Source of the DNA: Gammaproteobacteria bacterium
GTDB lineage: Bacteria; Pseudomonadota; Gammaproteobacteria; GCA-001735895
DNA: 64,000 nt
Direction of reading: 5' to 3'
NCBI GenBank assembly: GCA_030066085.1
Contig: JASJCI010000023.1
Location: 35,658-99,657, forward strand
Both the position numbers and the translations under genes were made by a program. The notes beneath the pieces were generated by a model. It ran no database searches. It worked only from the letters and a program-made list of their open reading frames with translations, and had not been told where the DNA came from. Below are positions 10,270-18,999 of this stretch, piece by piece (within the stretch, counting starts at the first letter, position 1; every line of letters begins with the position of its first letter).

Positions 10270-11448
10270 ATGAAAAAACTGCTGCTTGCAACCGCCCTGA
10301 TGGCGCTGTCGGCGCCGCTGGCGGCCGAGGATATCAAGGTCGGTATCATCCTGGGATTCACCGGCCCGATCGAGTCGCTGACGCCGGACATGGCCTCGGG
10401 CGCCGAACTGGCGCTCGCCGAAGCCTCGAAATCGGGCGAGCTGCTCGGTGGTAAACAGGTCGTCGGTGTGCGCGGCGATTCGACCTGCATCGACGCGGCC
10501 GCCGCCACCTCGGCCGCCGAGCGCCTGATTACTGCCGACGGCGTGGCCGCGATCATGGGCGCCGACTGCTCCGGTGTCACCACCGCGATTGCCAACAATG
10601 TCGCGGTCGCCAACGGCGTGGTCATGGTATCGCCGTCGGCGACGTCACCGGCCCTGTCGACCATCGACGACAAGGGCTTCTTCCACCGCACCGCACCGTC
10701 CGACGCTCGCCAGGGCCAGGTGCTGGCCGATATCCTGTCCAGTCGCGGCATCGACGAGGTCGCGGTAACCTACACCAACAACGATTACGGCAAGGGCCTG
10801 GCGGAATCCTTCGGCAGCGCCTATCGCGCGGTCGGCGGCAAGATTTCGATCAGCGCCGCGCACGAGGACGGCAAGGCGGATTACTCGGCCGAGGTCGGCG
10901 CGCTGTCCGCATCCGGTTCCAAGCATCTCGCCGTGTTCGGTTACGTCGACCAGGGCGGCAAGGGTATCATCCAGGCATCGATCGACGCCGACGCCTTCGA
11001 CGGTTTCGTGATGGCGGACGGCATGGTCGGCGAATCGCTGATCGAGGCGATCGGTTCCGATCTCGACGGCACCATCGCAACCCTGCCGGGCGGTGCCGCC
11101 GGTGCCGATGCGTTCATGGAGTATGCCAAGGCCAACGGGGTCAAGCATGACGGCCCGTTTGTACCCGAGTCCTATGATGCGGCCGCGCTGATCGTGCTGG
11201 CGATGCAGGCAGCCGGCAGCGCCGACCGCGCGGCGATCCAGTCGAAAATGATGATGGTCGCGAACGCACCGGGCAAGCAGATCGGTCCGGGTGAACTCGG
11301 TAAGGCGCTGCAGATCATCGCCGCCGGCGGCGACGTCGATTACCAGGGTGCCACCAATGTCGAGTTCAACGAGGTCGGTGAAGTATTCGGTACCTACAAG
11401 GAACTGGAAGTCGGCAGCGGCAAGTTCAACACGATCAAGATTCACTGA
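10270..11448 (+). CDS. livK: Branched-chain amino acid ABC transporter substrate-binding protein
   Basis: A 392-residue periplasmic binding protein of the Leu/Ile/Val (type I fold) group. The signal peptide ends after AxA at residue 19, then IKVGIILGFTGP opens the first lobe. A GAGAG ribosome site precedes ATG 10270. The transporter's membrane and ATPase genes are on the opposite strand, ending 66 bases beyond this gene, so binding protein and permease are transcribed towards each other and probably have separate control. Members of this family also bind amides, urea or aromatic acids, so the ligand is not certain. A TGCTAGTAT extended -10-like box lies about 75 bases upstream. Confidence 0.93.
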   Translation: MKKLLLATALMALSAPLAAEDIKVGIILGFTGPIESLTPDMASGAELALAEASKSGELLGGKQVVGVRGDSTCIDAAAATSAAERLITADGVAAIMGADCSGVTTAIANNVAVANGVVMVSPSATSPALSTIDDKGFFHRTAPSDARQGQVLADILSSRGIDEVAVTYTNNDYGKGLAESFGSAYRAVGGKISISAAHEDGKADYSAEVGALSASGSKHLAVFGYVDQGGKGIIQASIDADAFDGFVMADGMVGESLIEAIGSDLDGTIATLPGGAAGADAFMEYAKANGVKHDGPFVPESYDAAALIVLAMQAAGSADRAAIQSKMMMVANAPGKQIGPGELGKALQIIAAGGDVDYQGATNVEFNEVGEVFGTYKELEVGSGKFNTIKIH

Positions 11449-11472
11449 TCCAGACCAAACGCCTGTACTGCG

Positions 11473-11504
11473 AAAACCCGGCCTCGCAAGCGGCCGGGTT
11501 TTTT
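11473..11504. terminator. Bidirectional rho-independent terminator
   Basis: The inverted repeat AAAACCCGGCC / GGCCGGGTTTT has an 8-base loop and is followed by a T-run on the plus strand; the A-run at the left arm gives a T-run on the minus strand. It lies between the two convergent liv genes and can serve both. Confidence 0.9.
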
Positions 11505-11514
11505 TGTGCCGGGA

Positions 11515-12885
11515 TCAGCTACGCTTGCGCACGACTTCGGGCAGGATGCCGCCCGGGCTGAAGCGCAGCACCAGCAGCAGCACCAGGCCCATGAACAGCA
11601 GGCGCATGTGCTGCGCGTTATCGATCAGGTGCAGGCGCAGCGCGTTGTCCTCCGCCAGCCAGCCGGTGGAGAATTCCATCAGCCAGACCCCGACCGGCTC
11701 GGCCTGGATCCAGACCAGCCAGATCAGGAAACCGCCCAGCACCGAGCCCGCGTTATTGCCCGAGCCGCCGACGATGACCATGACCCAGATGAGGAAGGTG
11801 AAGCGCAGGGGCTGGTAGGAGGTTGGCGTGAACTGGCCGTCGAGCGTGGTCAGCATCGCGCCAGCCACGCCGATCACCGCCGAGCCGAGCACGAAGATCT
11901 CCAGGTGACGGCGGGTTACGTTCTTGCCCATCGCGCCGGCGGCGATTTCGTTGTCGCGAATCGCGCGCATCATGCGTCCCCAGGGGGAATTCAGTGCGCG
12001 CACGCTGAGCCACAGGATGATTGCCAGTACGCTGGCGAACAGGCCGGTGTAACACAGCTTGACGAAAATGCTCGAGCCGTCGATAGCGAACTGTTTCAGG
12101 GCCTCGCTGCGCGCGCCGTCTGCCAGCGCGGCCAACGCGTCCGCGTGCCACCAGCGCATCAGGTCGACGAACCAGGCGCTCGACTGCAGGTCGAGTTCGT
12201 AGGGCACCGGCCGCGACAGGCCGGTGACGTTCTTGACGCCGCGCGACAGCCAGTCCTCGTTCTTCAGCACCGCGATGATGATCTCGGAAATGCCGAGAGT
12301 AGCGATCGCGAGATAGTCCGCGCGCAGACCGAGCGCAACCTTGCCGATGCACCAGGCGATGCCGGCGGCGACGAATCCGCCGATCAGCCACGAAAAGATG
12401 ATCGGCAGCCCCATGCCGCCGAGAAAACCCGTCTTGGCCGGGTTGACCGACTCGATCGACGCAATCGTCGGATCGAGAAAAAAGCGCGTGACGAACAGGC
12501 CGGCAATGATCACCGCGGCCAGCGCAAGCGTGCGGGTGCGGCCAACGGGCACACGGCGATAGGTGAATATGCCGGCGAAGACGGTTGCGGCGAAGCACAT
12601 TGCAGCGAGCAGCAGGCCGCCGGCGTTCCCTCGCCAGGCTTCCGCCACCGGCGCCTGCGACACCAGCACGGCGGCGAGGCCGCCGAGCGCGGCGAAACCC
12701 ATGACCCCGACATTGAGCAGGCCGGCGTAGCCCCACTGCATGTTGACCCCGAGGGCCATAACCGCGGAGATCAGGCACAGGTTGAGAATGCCGAGCGCGA
12801 CGTTCCAGGACTGGGCGAAGCCGATGATCAGCAGCAGCAGCGCGATCACGCCGAAGGCGGCCGTGGTTTTCTGCGTTTCGTTCAC
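11515..12885 (-). CDS. livM: Branched-chain amino acid ABC transporter permease LivM
   Basis: A 456-residue inner membrane permease. It has about ten hydrophobic segments and the LivM/H family region GLRADYLAIATLGISEII near residue 220. It is longer than many LivM proteins because of an extended periplasmic part around residues 230-300. The start ATG 12885 overlaps the livH stop by 4 bases. It is the last gene of livG-livF-livH-livM and ends next to the shared terminator. Confidence 0.94.
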   Translation of the reverse strand: MNETQKTTAAFGVIALLLLIIGFAQSWNVALGILNLCLISAVMALGVNMQWGYAGLLNVGVMGFAALGGLAAVLVSQAPVAEAWRGNAGGLLLAAMCFAATVFAGIFTYRRVPVGRTRTLALAAVIIAGLFVTRFFLDPTIASIESVNPAKTGFLGGMGLPIIFSWLIGGFVAAGIAWCIGKVALGLRADYLAIATLGISEIIIAVLKNEDWLSRGVKNVTGLSRPVPYELDLQSSAWFVDLMRWWHADALAALADGARSEALKQFAIDGSSIFVKLCYTGLFASVLAIILWLSVRALNSPWGRMMRAIRDNEIAAGAMGKNVTRRHLEIFVLGSAVIGVAGAMLTTLDGQFTPTSYQPLRFTFLIWVMVIVGGSGNNAGSVLGGFLIWLVWIQAEPVGVWLMEFSTGWLAEDNALRLHLIDNAQHMRLLFMGLVLLLVLRFSPGGILPEVVRKRS

Positions 12886-13904
12886 AACACCTTGCCGCGC
12901 AGCAGTCCGGTCGGTCGCACCAGCAGCACCAGCACCAGGATGACGAACGAAACCGCGAACTTGTAGTCGGTTGACAGCAGCTGCACCAGGCCTTCGGGTT
13001 CGAGGCCCTGCGGCAGCAGGTAGATGAACACCTTTTTATAGGCGTAGGTTACCATCACTTCGGAAAACGCGATCACGTAGCCGCCGAGAATGGCGCCGAT
13101 CGGGTTGCCGATACCGCCGACGATCGCGGCGGCGAACATAGGCAGCAGCAGCTGCAGGTAGGTGAAGGGTTTGAAACTCTTGTCGAGCCCGTAAAGCGTG
13201 CCCGCGATGGTCGCGAGAATGGCCGCGATCGTCCAGGTCACCAGCACGACCCGGTCCGGGTCGACGCCCGACAACAGGGCCAGGTCCTCGTTGTCCGAGT
13301 AGGCACGCATGGCCTTGCCGGTGCGTGTTTTTTGCAAAAACCAGAACAGCGCCGCGACCAGCAGCACGGCGATGACGATCGTCAGGCCCTGCGAAACCTT
13401 GATGCTGAGGCCCTCGGCGAGGCCGGTGGAAGCCTTGAAATCACGCGCGCGCAGGATAAAACGTTCACCGTCGAGAAAACGCTGGTCATTCGGTCCGATA
13501 ACGAAGCGCACGACACCGTTGGTCACGAACATGACGCCGATGGATGCGATCATGAAGGTAACCGGTGCCGATTTTTGCCGTCGGTAGTGGCGGTAGACCA
13601 GCCGATCGGTTACCACCAGCAGCACCACGGTCAGCAATATTCCGGCCGGCAGTGCCAGCAGCGCGGTCGGCAACGGACCCAGGTTGATGCCCTGTGCCTG
13701 CAGCCACCAGGTCACCAGGATTACGATCATCGTGCCGAAGGCCATGGTGTCGCCGTGGGCAAAGTTGGCGAAGCGCAGGATGCCGAACACGAGGGTAATG
13801 CCGAGTGCACCCAGTGCCAGCTGCGAACCGTAGGACAGGCCGGGCACGACGATGAAATTCAACAGCAGCACGACGGCGCTCGTAATATCGCCCAGGACCT
13901 CCAT
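12882..13904 (-). CDS. livH: Branched-chain amino acid ABC transporter permease LivH
   Basis: A 340-residue inner membrane permease pairing with LivM. Typical features are the ALGITLVFGILRFANFAHG stretch near residue 33 and GGIGNPIGAILGGYVI near residue 265. ATG 13904 immediately follows the livF stop, and its own stop overlaps livM, so the four genes form one transcript. Confidence 0.95.
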   Translation of the reverse strand: MEVLGDITSAVVLLLNFIVVPGLSYGSQLALGALGITLVFGILRFANFAHGDTMAFGTMIVILVTWWLQAQGINLGPLPTALLALPAGILLTVVLLVVTDRLVYRHYRRQKSAPVTFMIASIGVMFVTNGVVRFVIGPNDQRFLDGERFILRARDFKASTGLAEGLSIKVSQGLTIVIAVLLVAALFWFLQKTRTGKAMRAYSDNEDLALLSGVDPDRVVLVTWTIAAILATIAGTLYGLDKSFKPFTYLQLLLPMFAAAIVGGIGNPIGAILGGYVIAFSEVMVTYAYKKVFIYLLPQGLEPEGLVQLLSTDYKFAVSFVILVLVLLVRPTGLLRGKVL

Positions 13905-14609
13905 TCAGCCTCCGAGGAACGAGCGCCGGACCACGGGATCGGCGAGCAGGGCGCTGCCGCTGTCGGTGTGGCGGTTTTCTCCCATCACCAGCACGTAGCC
14001 GCGGTCGGCGATGTCGAGGGCCTGGCGCGCGTTCTGTTCCACCATCAGGATGGCGACACCGGTAGCGCGCACCTCGAGAATCCGGTCGAACAGCTCGTCC
14101 ATCACGATCGGCGATACGCCCGCGGTCGGCTCGTCGAGCATCAGTACCGACGGCCGCGACATCAGCGCCCGCGCGACCGCCACCTGCTGGCGCTGGCCGC
14201 CGGACAGTTCGCCCGCGAGCTGGTCGCGTTTTTGCGCCAGGATCGGGAACAGTTCGTAGACCTGTTCCACGGTCTCGTCGATTTGATCGTCGCGCAGGAA
14301 TGCGCCCATCTCCAGGTTTTCGTATACGGTCATGCTGGTGAAGACGTTCTGCGTCTGCGGCACGAAGGCAATACCCTCGGCAATCCGTCGTTGCGGTGTC
14401 AGCGAAGACAGGTTGCGATCGCGAAAGCGCACCTCGCCCTCGCGCAGGTCGAGCATGCCGAGCAGGGCCTTCATCGCGGTCGACTTGCCGGCACCGTTGG
14501 GTCCGACGATGACCGCGATTTCACCTTCGTTGACCTCGATGGTACAGCCGCGCAGGATATCGGCACCGCCGTAGCCGCCGACCAGGTTTTCTCCGACCAG
14601 GAAACTCAA
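13905..14609 (-). CDS. livF: Branched-chain amino acid ABC transporter ATP-binding protein LivF
   Basis: A 234-residue ABC ATPase with Walker A GPNGAGKST, signature LSGGQRQQVA and Walker B VLMLDEPT. I place the start at TTG 14609, which overlaps the livG stop as TTGA; a GGGAG site lies about 10 bases upstream and the resulting length matches LivF. The frame remains open further upstream but there it only shadows livG. Energises transport with LivG. Confidence 0.9.
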   Translation of the reverse strand: MSFLVGENLVGGYGGADILRGCTIEVNEGEIAVIVGPNGAGKSTAMKALLGMLDLREGEVRFRDRNLSSLTPQRRIAEGIAFVPQTQNVFTSMTVYENLEMGAFLRDDQIDETVEQVYELFPILAQKRDQLAGELSGGQRQQVAVARALMSRPSVLMLDEPTAGVSPIVMDELFDRILEVRATGVAILMVEQNARQALDIADRGYVLVMGENRHTDSGSALLADPVVRRSFLGG

Positions 14610-15385
14610 CCGGCCATCTCCCGGTGCTTGAGCCCGCGGCCGAGATAAGCCTCGATCACTTCCTCGTTGTTGCGGATTTCCTCGGCGCTGCCCTCGGCGA
14701 GCACCGCACCCTCGGCCATGCAGATGACCGGGTCGCACATGCGGCCGATGAAATCCATGTCGTGCTCGATCATGCAGAAGGTGTAGCCCTGCTCACGATT
14801 GAGACGCAGGATGGCATCGCCGATTTCGCGCAGCAGGCTGCGGTTGACGCCGGCGCCGACTTCGTCGAGGAACACGATTTTCGCGTCGACCATCATCGTG
14901 CGTCCCAGCTCCAGCAGTTTTTTCTGTCCGCCGGAAAGATTGCCGGCAAGCTCGTCGGCAATGTGATCGAGATTGAGGAAATCGATGACCTCGAGCGCGC
15001 GTTGATGAATTGCCTGTTCCTCGCGCTCGACCAGGTCGCGCCGAAAGCAGGCGTTGACCAGGTTTTCGCCGGACTGGTTGCCCGGCACCATCATCAGGTT
15101 TTCGGTTACGCTCAGGCGGCTGAACTCGTGCGCAATCTGGAAGGTGCGCAGCAGGCCCCTGGCGAACAGTTCGTGCGGTTTGAGCCCGGTGATGTCTTCG
15201 TCGCCGAGGAATATCCGGCCCGAGGTGGGGGCGTAGAGCCCGGCGATCGTATTGAACAGGGTCGTCTTGCCTGCGCCGTTGGGGCCGATCAGCCCGGTTA
15301 TCGAACCCCGGGTGATGCTGATGGTCGCGCCGTCGACCGCTTTCAAGCCACCGAAGTGCTTGGACACGTTTTCGACGCGGATCAT
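14606..15385 (-). CDS. livG: Branched-chain amino acid ABC transporter ATP-binding protein LivG
   Basis: A 259-residue ABC ATPase with Walker A GPNGAGKTT, signature LSGGQKKLLE and Walker B KIVFLDEV, plus the C-terminal LivG-type extension ending in YLGRGLKHREMAG. The start ATG 15385 gives the standard N-terminus MIRVENVSKHFGG. It is the first gene of the livGFHM operon, transcribed away from the gene at 15534; the 148-base gap holds the promoters of both. Confidence 0.95.
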   Translation of the reverse strand: MIRVENVSKHFGGLKAVDGATISITRGSITGLIGPNGAGKTTLFNTIAGLYAPTSGRIFLGDEDITGLKPHELFARGLLRTFQIAHEFSRLSVTENLMMVPGNQSGENLVNACFRRDLVEREEQAIHQRALEVIDFLNLDHIADELAGNLSGGQKKLLELGRTMMVDAKIVFLDEVGAGVNRSLLREIGDAILRLNREQGYTFCMIEHDMDFIGRMCDPVICMAEGAVLAEGSAEEIRNNEEVIEAYLGRGLKHREMAG

Positions 15386-15482
15386 CTTGTCGTGCTGATC
15401 GATTACTGGCAAAACCCGGCCCCGGCGGCATCGCGGCCATCTTAGCCGATTCACCCCGGGCTTGCATCAGCCGGTGGACAAT

Positions 15483-15524
15483 GTGAACCGGGTTTGCATT
15501 GATGCCCGGTTCACGGGATATAAT
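15483..15524 (+). promoter_or_regulatory. Perfect 10-bp inverted repeat next to a consensus -10 box
   Basis: GTGAACCGGG at 15483-15492 and CCCGGTTCAC at 15505-15514 form a perfect palindrome with a 12-base spacer. Five bases later comes TATAAT (15519-15524). TTGCAT at 15494-15499 inside the spacer could be a -35 with a long 19-base gap. The palindrome overlaps where polymerase would sit, as an operator would, but no regulator is identified. Confidence 0.55.
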
Positions 15525-15533
15525 CGACGCCAG

Positions 15534-16325
15534 ATGGAGACAACGCCTGCAATCGTTTGTACCCTCGCCGCGGCTGCCGCGACACCGCTGGTCCTGGCCG
15601 CGCTACGCCGCTTCGAACCCCTGCGCCACGTGCCCGACGCGCGCTACCAAACGCGTGATCTCGCGCGTGAATTCGACGGCCTGCTGAAACTCTCGCTGCT
15701 GCTTGCACCGCTGTTCGTCATCCTGTGCGGCGGTTGCCTGTGGTGGCTGGCGACGCGGCTTTACGGCGCGCGCCTGGCTGCCATGGACGACGGCCTCATG
15801 CTGCCGCTACCCGATATCCTGTGGGTCATTCCGGCTTCGCTGACAGGCCTGTTCGCAGCCGCCGGACTGATGGCCGTGGGTCTGCGTCGCCTGCTGGGAG
15901 CCGGTGGCTACGCCGCCTGGATCGAGTACGGCAACCGGCGTCACGGCGTCAACTCGCAGCGTCTGCAGCGCTGGCTGGCGCTGCTGGTAGTGCCGCCTTG
16001 CCTGGTGCTGACGCTGCTGGCGATGGATAGTTATGCCCGCGTAACCGAGCGACATTTCATCGTCAACCCGTTCTGGGGCTTCGACGAACAGGTCCACCGC
16101 CTCGACCGGGTGTTGCAGGTAACGCGGGTAATCGAGCCGGACGAGGCGTTCACCGGTCGCCCGGTAGCGGATTACTATCGCTTCGTGTTCGACGACGGAC
16201 GCCAGTTCGGCTTCCACCCGGAACGGGTGGCGAGCGACCTTGCCGACCAGCATGCCATCGCGCGGCGCACCGCGGCGCTGGCCGGCGTGGCGATCGAGGT
16301 GCTGCGGCCCGATGCGGCCCGCTGA
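15534..16325 (+). CDS. Membrane protein of unknown function
   Basis: A 263-residue protein with hydrophobic segments near residues 7-22, 45-70, 85-110 and 140-160, then a soluble C-terminal domain of about 100 residues. I do not recognise the family. ATG 15534 has no ribosome site and lies 9 bases after a perfect TATAAT, so the messenger could be leaderless or nearly so. It is divergent from the liv operon and starts a run of same-strand small genes that reaches 21127. Confidence 0.7.
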   Translation: METTPAIVCTLAAAAATPLVLAALRRFEPLRHVPDARYQTRDLAREFDGLLKLSLLLAPLFVILCGGCLWWLATRLYGARLAAMDDGLMLPLPDILWVIPASLTGLFAAAGLMAVGLRRLLGAGGYAAWIEYGNRRHGVNSQRLQRWLALLVVPPCLVLTLLAMDSYARVTERHFIVNPFWGFDEQVHRLDRVLQVTRVIEPDEAFTGRPVADYYRFVFDDGRQFGFHPERVASDLADQHAIARRTAALAGVAIEVLRPDAAR

Positions 16326-16367
16326 CGCCTGCAGTCATCGATTGCGGCGCCGCATGCCGGACCGGGC

Positions 16368-16727
16368 ATGAATGTGCTGGCGCTGGTGCTGGTACTGCTG
16401 GTAGCGCTGCTGCACCTGGCTTTCTGCATACTGGAAATGCTGCTGTGGGAGCATCCACTCGGCCGTCGCGTGTTCGGCCACTCGTCCGGGCGGGCGCGAC
16501 AGACGCGTGTGCTGGCCGCCAACCAGGGGCTGTACAACGGTTTTCTCGCCATCGGCCTGCTGTGGGGACTGTTGCCCGGCTCGCCGGGTCAGCCCGTGCT
16601 GCTGTTCTTCCTCTGTTGCGTGCTGCTCGCCGGGATCTTCGGGGCCTTCACCGCGAGCCGGAAAATTCTGTGGCTGCAGGCGTTTCCGGCTGCCATCTCG
16701 CTGGTCGCCGTGTTATTGTCCGGGTGA
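16368..16727 (+). CDS. DUF1304 family membrane protein
   Basis: A 119-residue protein with four membrane segments and the family pattern: an N-terminal helix ending HLAFCILEMLLWEHP, then NQGLYNGFLAIGL and a final hydrophobic stretch. The function is unknown. It lies 42 bases after the preceding membrane protein gene and 42 bases before the PPOX-family gene, on one likely transcript. Confidence 0.88.
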   Translation: MNVLALVLVLLVALLHLAFCILEMLLWEHPLGRRVFGHSSGRARQTRVLAANQGLYNGFLAIGLLWGLLPGSPGQPVLLFFLCCVLLAGIFGAFTASRKILWLQAFPAAISLVAVLLSG

Positions 16728-16769
16728 AGTTTCAGCCGGCGCCCGGCTGGCCGCTCGCAAAGGGGACAC

Positions 16770-17393
16770 ATGCGCAGAATCACCACGCTCGAGGAACTCG
16801 AGGCCGTCTACCCGCTGCCCGTATCGCCACGTGCACGCTGGAAGGAGCTGGATCATATCGACGACTATTACCGTCGTTTCATCGAGGCGTCGCCGTTCGT
16901 GCTGCTCGCCACCAGCGGCGAGCAGGGCATCGATTGCTCGCCGCGCGGCGATGCCGCCGGTTTCGTGCGCGTGGTCGACGGCAGGCACCTGCAGATTCCC
17001 GACCGGCGCGGCAATAACCGGCTCGACACCCTGCGCAACCTGGTGGCTGACCCCCGTATCGGGCTCTTCTTCCTGGTGCCGAACGCCGGCGAGACGCTGC
17101 GCGTTAGCGGGCGCGCCGAAATCCTGGTCGACGAAGATCTGTGTCGCTCGTTCGCGGTACGCGGCAAGCCGGCCAGCAGCGTGCTGTCGGTGCGTGTCGA
17201 CAAGGCATACTACCAGTGCCAGAAGGCAATCGTGCGCTCGCGCCTGTGGGATCCGGCAAGCCATCCGCAACGCGGGGCGCTGCCGACCGCCGGGCAGCTG
17301 GCGGAACATTTTTCCGCGCTGCACGGCGAAAGTTTCGACGGTGCTGCCTACGACGAGGGTTACGACGAATACCTGCGCAAAGTGCTGTACTGA
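16770..17393 (+). CDS. Pyridoxamine 5'-phosphate oxidase-family flavin protein
   Basis: A 207-residue split-barrel protein of the FMN-binding PPOX superfamily, closest in pattern to the MSMEG_1061 type. The core includes SPFVLLATSGEQGIDCSPRGDAAGFV and DRRGNNRLDTLRNLVADPRIG. Such proteins are FMN or F420 oxidoreductases of various substrates, so no specific reaction can be given. GGGGACA before ATG 16770 is a reasonable ribosome site. Confidence 0.85.
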   Translation: MRRITTLEELEAVYPLPVSPRARWKELDHIDDYYRRFIEASPFVLLATSGEQGIDCSPRGDAAGFVRVVDGRHLQIPDRRGNNRLDTLRNLVADPRIGLFFLVPNAGETLRVSGRAEILVDEDLCRSFAVRGKPASSVLSVRVDKAYYQCQKAIVRSRLWDPASHPQRGALPTAGQLAEHFSALHGESFDGAAYDEGYDEYLRKVLY

Positions 17394-17422
17394 AACCGGG
17401 CTTGATCCGGGGAGACGATCGT

Positions 17423-18265
17423 ATGCAACAACGCCGCTTTGTCCAGTGCGACGTGTTCACGCCGACGCCGACGCGGGGTAACGCGCTCGCCGTGGTGGTC
17501 GATGGCAAGGGCGTCGGCGATGCGGACATGCAGCGCTTCGCCGCCTGGACCAATCTCGCCGAAACCACGTTCATCCTGCCGCCGACCGATCCATCGGCCG
17601 ACTATCGCCTGCGTATCTTCACCACTACTCGCGAAATGCCCTTTGCCGGGCACCCGACGCTCGGCAGCTGCGCCGCCTGGCTGCACAGCGGCGGAACGCC
17701 GCGGCAAGCCGGCGTCGTGCGCCAGCAGTGCAACATCGGTATCGTCGAGATCGATATCAGCAATCCATCCCTGCCGGCCTTTACCGCACCGCCGACCGAG
17801 ATTCGCCCCATGGCCGACGCCAGCAGGGCGGCGATCGTCGCCGCGCTGGATATTCCGCCCGACGCAATCCTGCAAAGTGTCGAACTCGATAACGGCCCCG
17901 TTTGGCAGGCGTTTCGTCTCGACAGCGCCACCAGCGTGCTGGCGCTGGATGCGGCGCGAGTCAGCTGGCCCGGGTTCCAGTCGATCGGTCTGCTCGGCGC
18001 GCATCCGCCAGGCAGTGAATGCCAGTTCGAGGTGCGTATGCTCGCGCCTTCGAGCGGCATGAGTGAAGACCCGATCACCGGCTCGCTCAATTCGGCGCTG
18101 GCGCACTGGCTGCAGCGCGAGGGTGAACTGAGCCGACCCCTGGTCATGGCACAGGGCACGGTTATCGAACGCCATGGCCGGGTTTTCCTGGCGCCGCGCG
18201 AGGACGGTGAGATCAGCGTCGGCGGCCAGGTCCATGTCCTGATCGAGGGCAGCGTCTTGCTGTAA
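17423..18265 (+). CDS. PhzF family isomerase/epimerase-fold protein
   Basis: A 280-residue two-lobed protein of the PhzF (phenazine biosynthesis) family with the diaminopimelate epimerase fold. The family glutamate, which is the acid/base in PhzF, is Glu47 in NLAETTF; MPFAGHPTLGS and a C-terminal EDPITGS motif are also present. Most family members outside phenazine clusters have unknown substrates, and no phz genes are near. The start ATG 17423 follows GGGGAGA. It is 29 bases after the PPOX-family gene. Confidence 0.92.
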   Translation: MQQRRFVQCDVFTPTPTRGNALAVVVDGKGVGDADMQRFAAWTNLAETTFILPPTDPSADYRLRIFTTTREMPFAGHPTLGSCAAWLHSGGTPRQAGVVRQQCNIGIVEIDISNPSLPAFTAPPTEIRPMADASRAAIVAALDIPPDAILQSVELDNGPVWQAFRLDSATSVLALDAARVSWPGFQSIGLLGAHPPGSECQFEVRMLAPSSGMSEDPITGSLNSALAHWLQREGELSRPLVMAQGTVIERHGRVFLAPREDGEISVGGQVHVLIEGSVLL

Positions 18266-18272
18266 ACGCCAC

Positions 18273-18917
18273 GTGCTCGAATTCTGGGGTCGCAAAAATG
18301 CCTACAACGTCCAGAAAGTGAGCTGGATGCTGGCCGAGCTCGGGATCGACTTTCGCCATCACGATGTCGGCAGCCGGCCGGGCGATCTCGATGAACCCGA
18401 ATTCGTGCGCCTCAACCCGCACCGGCGGGTACCGGTCATCGTCGATGGCGATCGCGTGGTGTGGGAATCGAACACCATCCTGCGCTATCTCGCGAATCGC
18501 TACGATCCGGACGGGCTGTTGCCATCGGATCCCTGGCGGAGATCGCTGGTTGAGCGCTGGATGGACTGGGAACTGACGCGCCTGCAGGTCGACTTTATCG
18601 ACCTGTTCTGGGGCTACTATCGCCAGCCCGCCGACGAGCGCGACGAGACCGCAATCGAGGATGCTCGCGCACGCTGCGGGGCCGCGATGCGTCAGCTCGA
18701 GCGACAACTCGAAGCCGGCGACTACCTGGCGGGGGCTCGCTTCAGCGTTGCCGATATCGCCTGCGGCGTATGCCTGTATCGCTATTTCAATCTCGGACTG
18801 CCGGTGGAAACCCCGGACCGACTGCTGGACTGGTACCAGCGACTGGGTGCCCGTGACGCTTACCGCGACACGGTGATGCTGCCCTTCGACGATCTCCGCG
18901 GCCGCACCAGCTTCTGA
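18273..18917 (+). CDS. Glutathione S-transferase family protein
   Basis: A 214-residue protein with an N-terminal thioredoxin-fold domain (residues 1-78; cis-proline in RRVPVIVDG, then VWESNTILRYL) and a C-terminal helical domain with the FSVADIACG N-capping motif. The start is GTG 18273, seven bases past the phzF-like stop. The substrate is unknown. The N-terminal sequence RKNAYNVQKV resembles GSTs that work on activated small molecules. Confidence 0.92.
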   Translation: MLEFWGRKNAYNVQKVSWMLAELGIDFRHHDVGSRPGDLDEPEFVRLNPHRRVPVIVDGDRVVWESNTILRYLANRYDPDGLLPSDPWRRSLVERWMDWELTRLQVDFIDLFWGYYRQPADERDETAIEDARARCGAAMRQLERQLEAGDYLAGARFSVADIACGVCLYRYFNLGLPVETPDRLLDWYQRLGARDAYRDTVMLPFDDLRGRTSF

Positions 18918-18949
18918 AACGAGCTAGCCGTGAATCCCGCGCAGGCGCA

Positions 18950-18977
18950 TTGCCCGGCATCGTCAAAGCGGTATCAT
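18950..18977 (+). promoter_or_regulatory. Sigma-70-type promoter before acetyltransferase pair
   Basis: TTGCCC (18950-18955), 16-base spacer, TATCAT (18972-18977). The predicted transcript would start near 18984, which supports ATG 19000 over ATG 18976 as the start of the next gene. Confidence 0.45.
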
Positions 18978-18999
18978 GTCCCCTTTGCCGGGGAGCTGG

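Noticed and set aside
17423..18265. Phenazine biosynthesis locus
   Set aside because: A lone PhzF-family protein is common and no other phz gene is in the window. The class II DAHP synthase at 8654 is far away and paired with an MTHFR-like gene.
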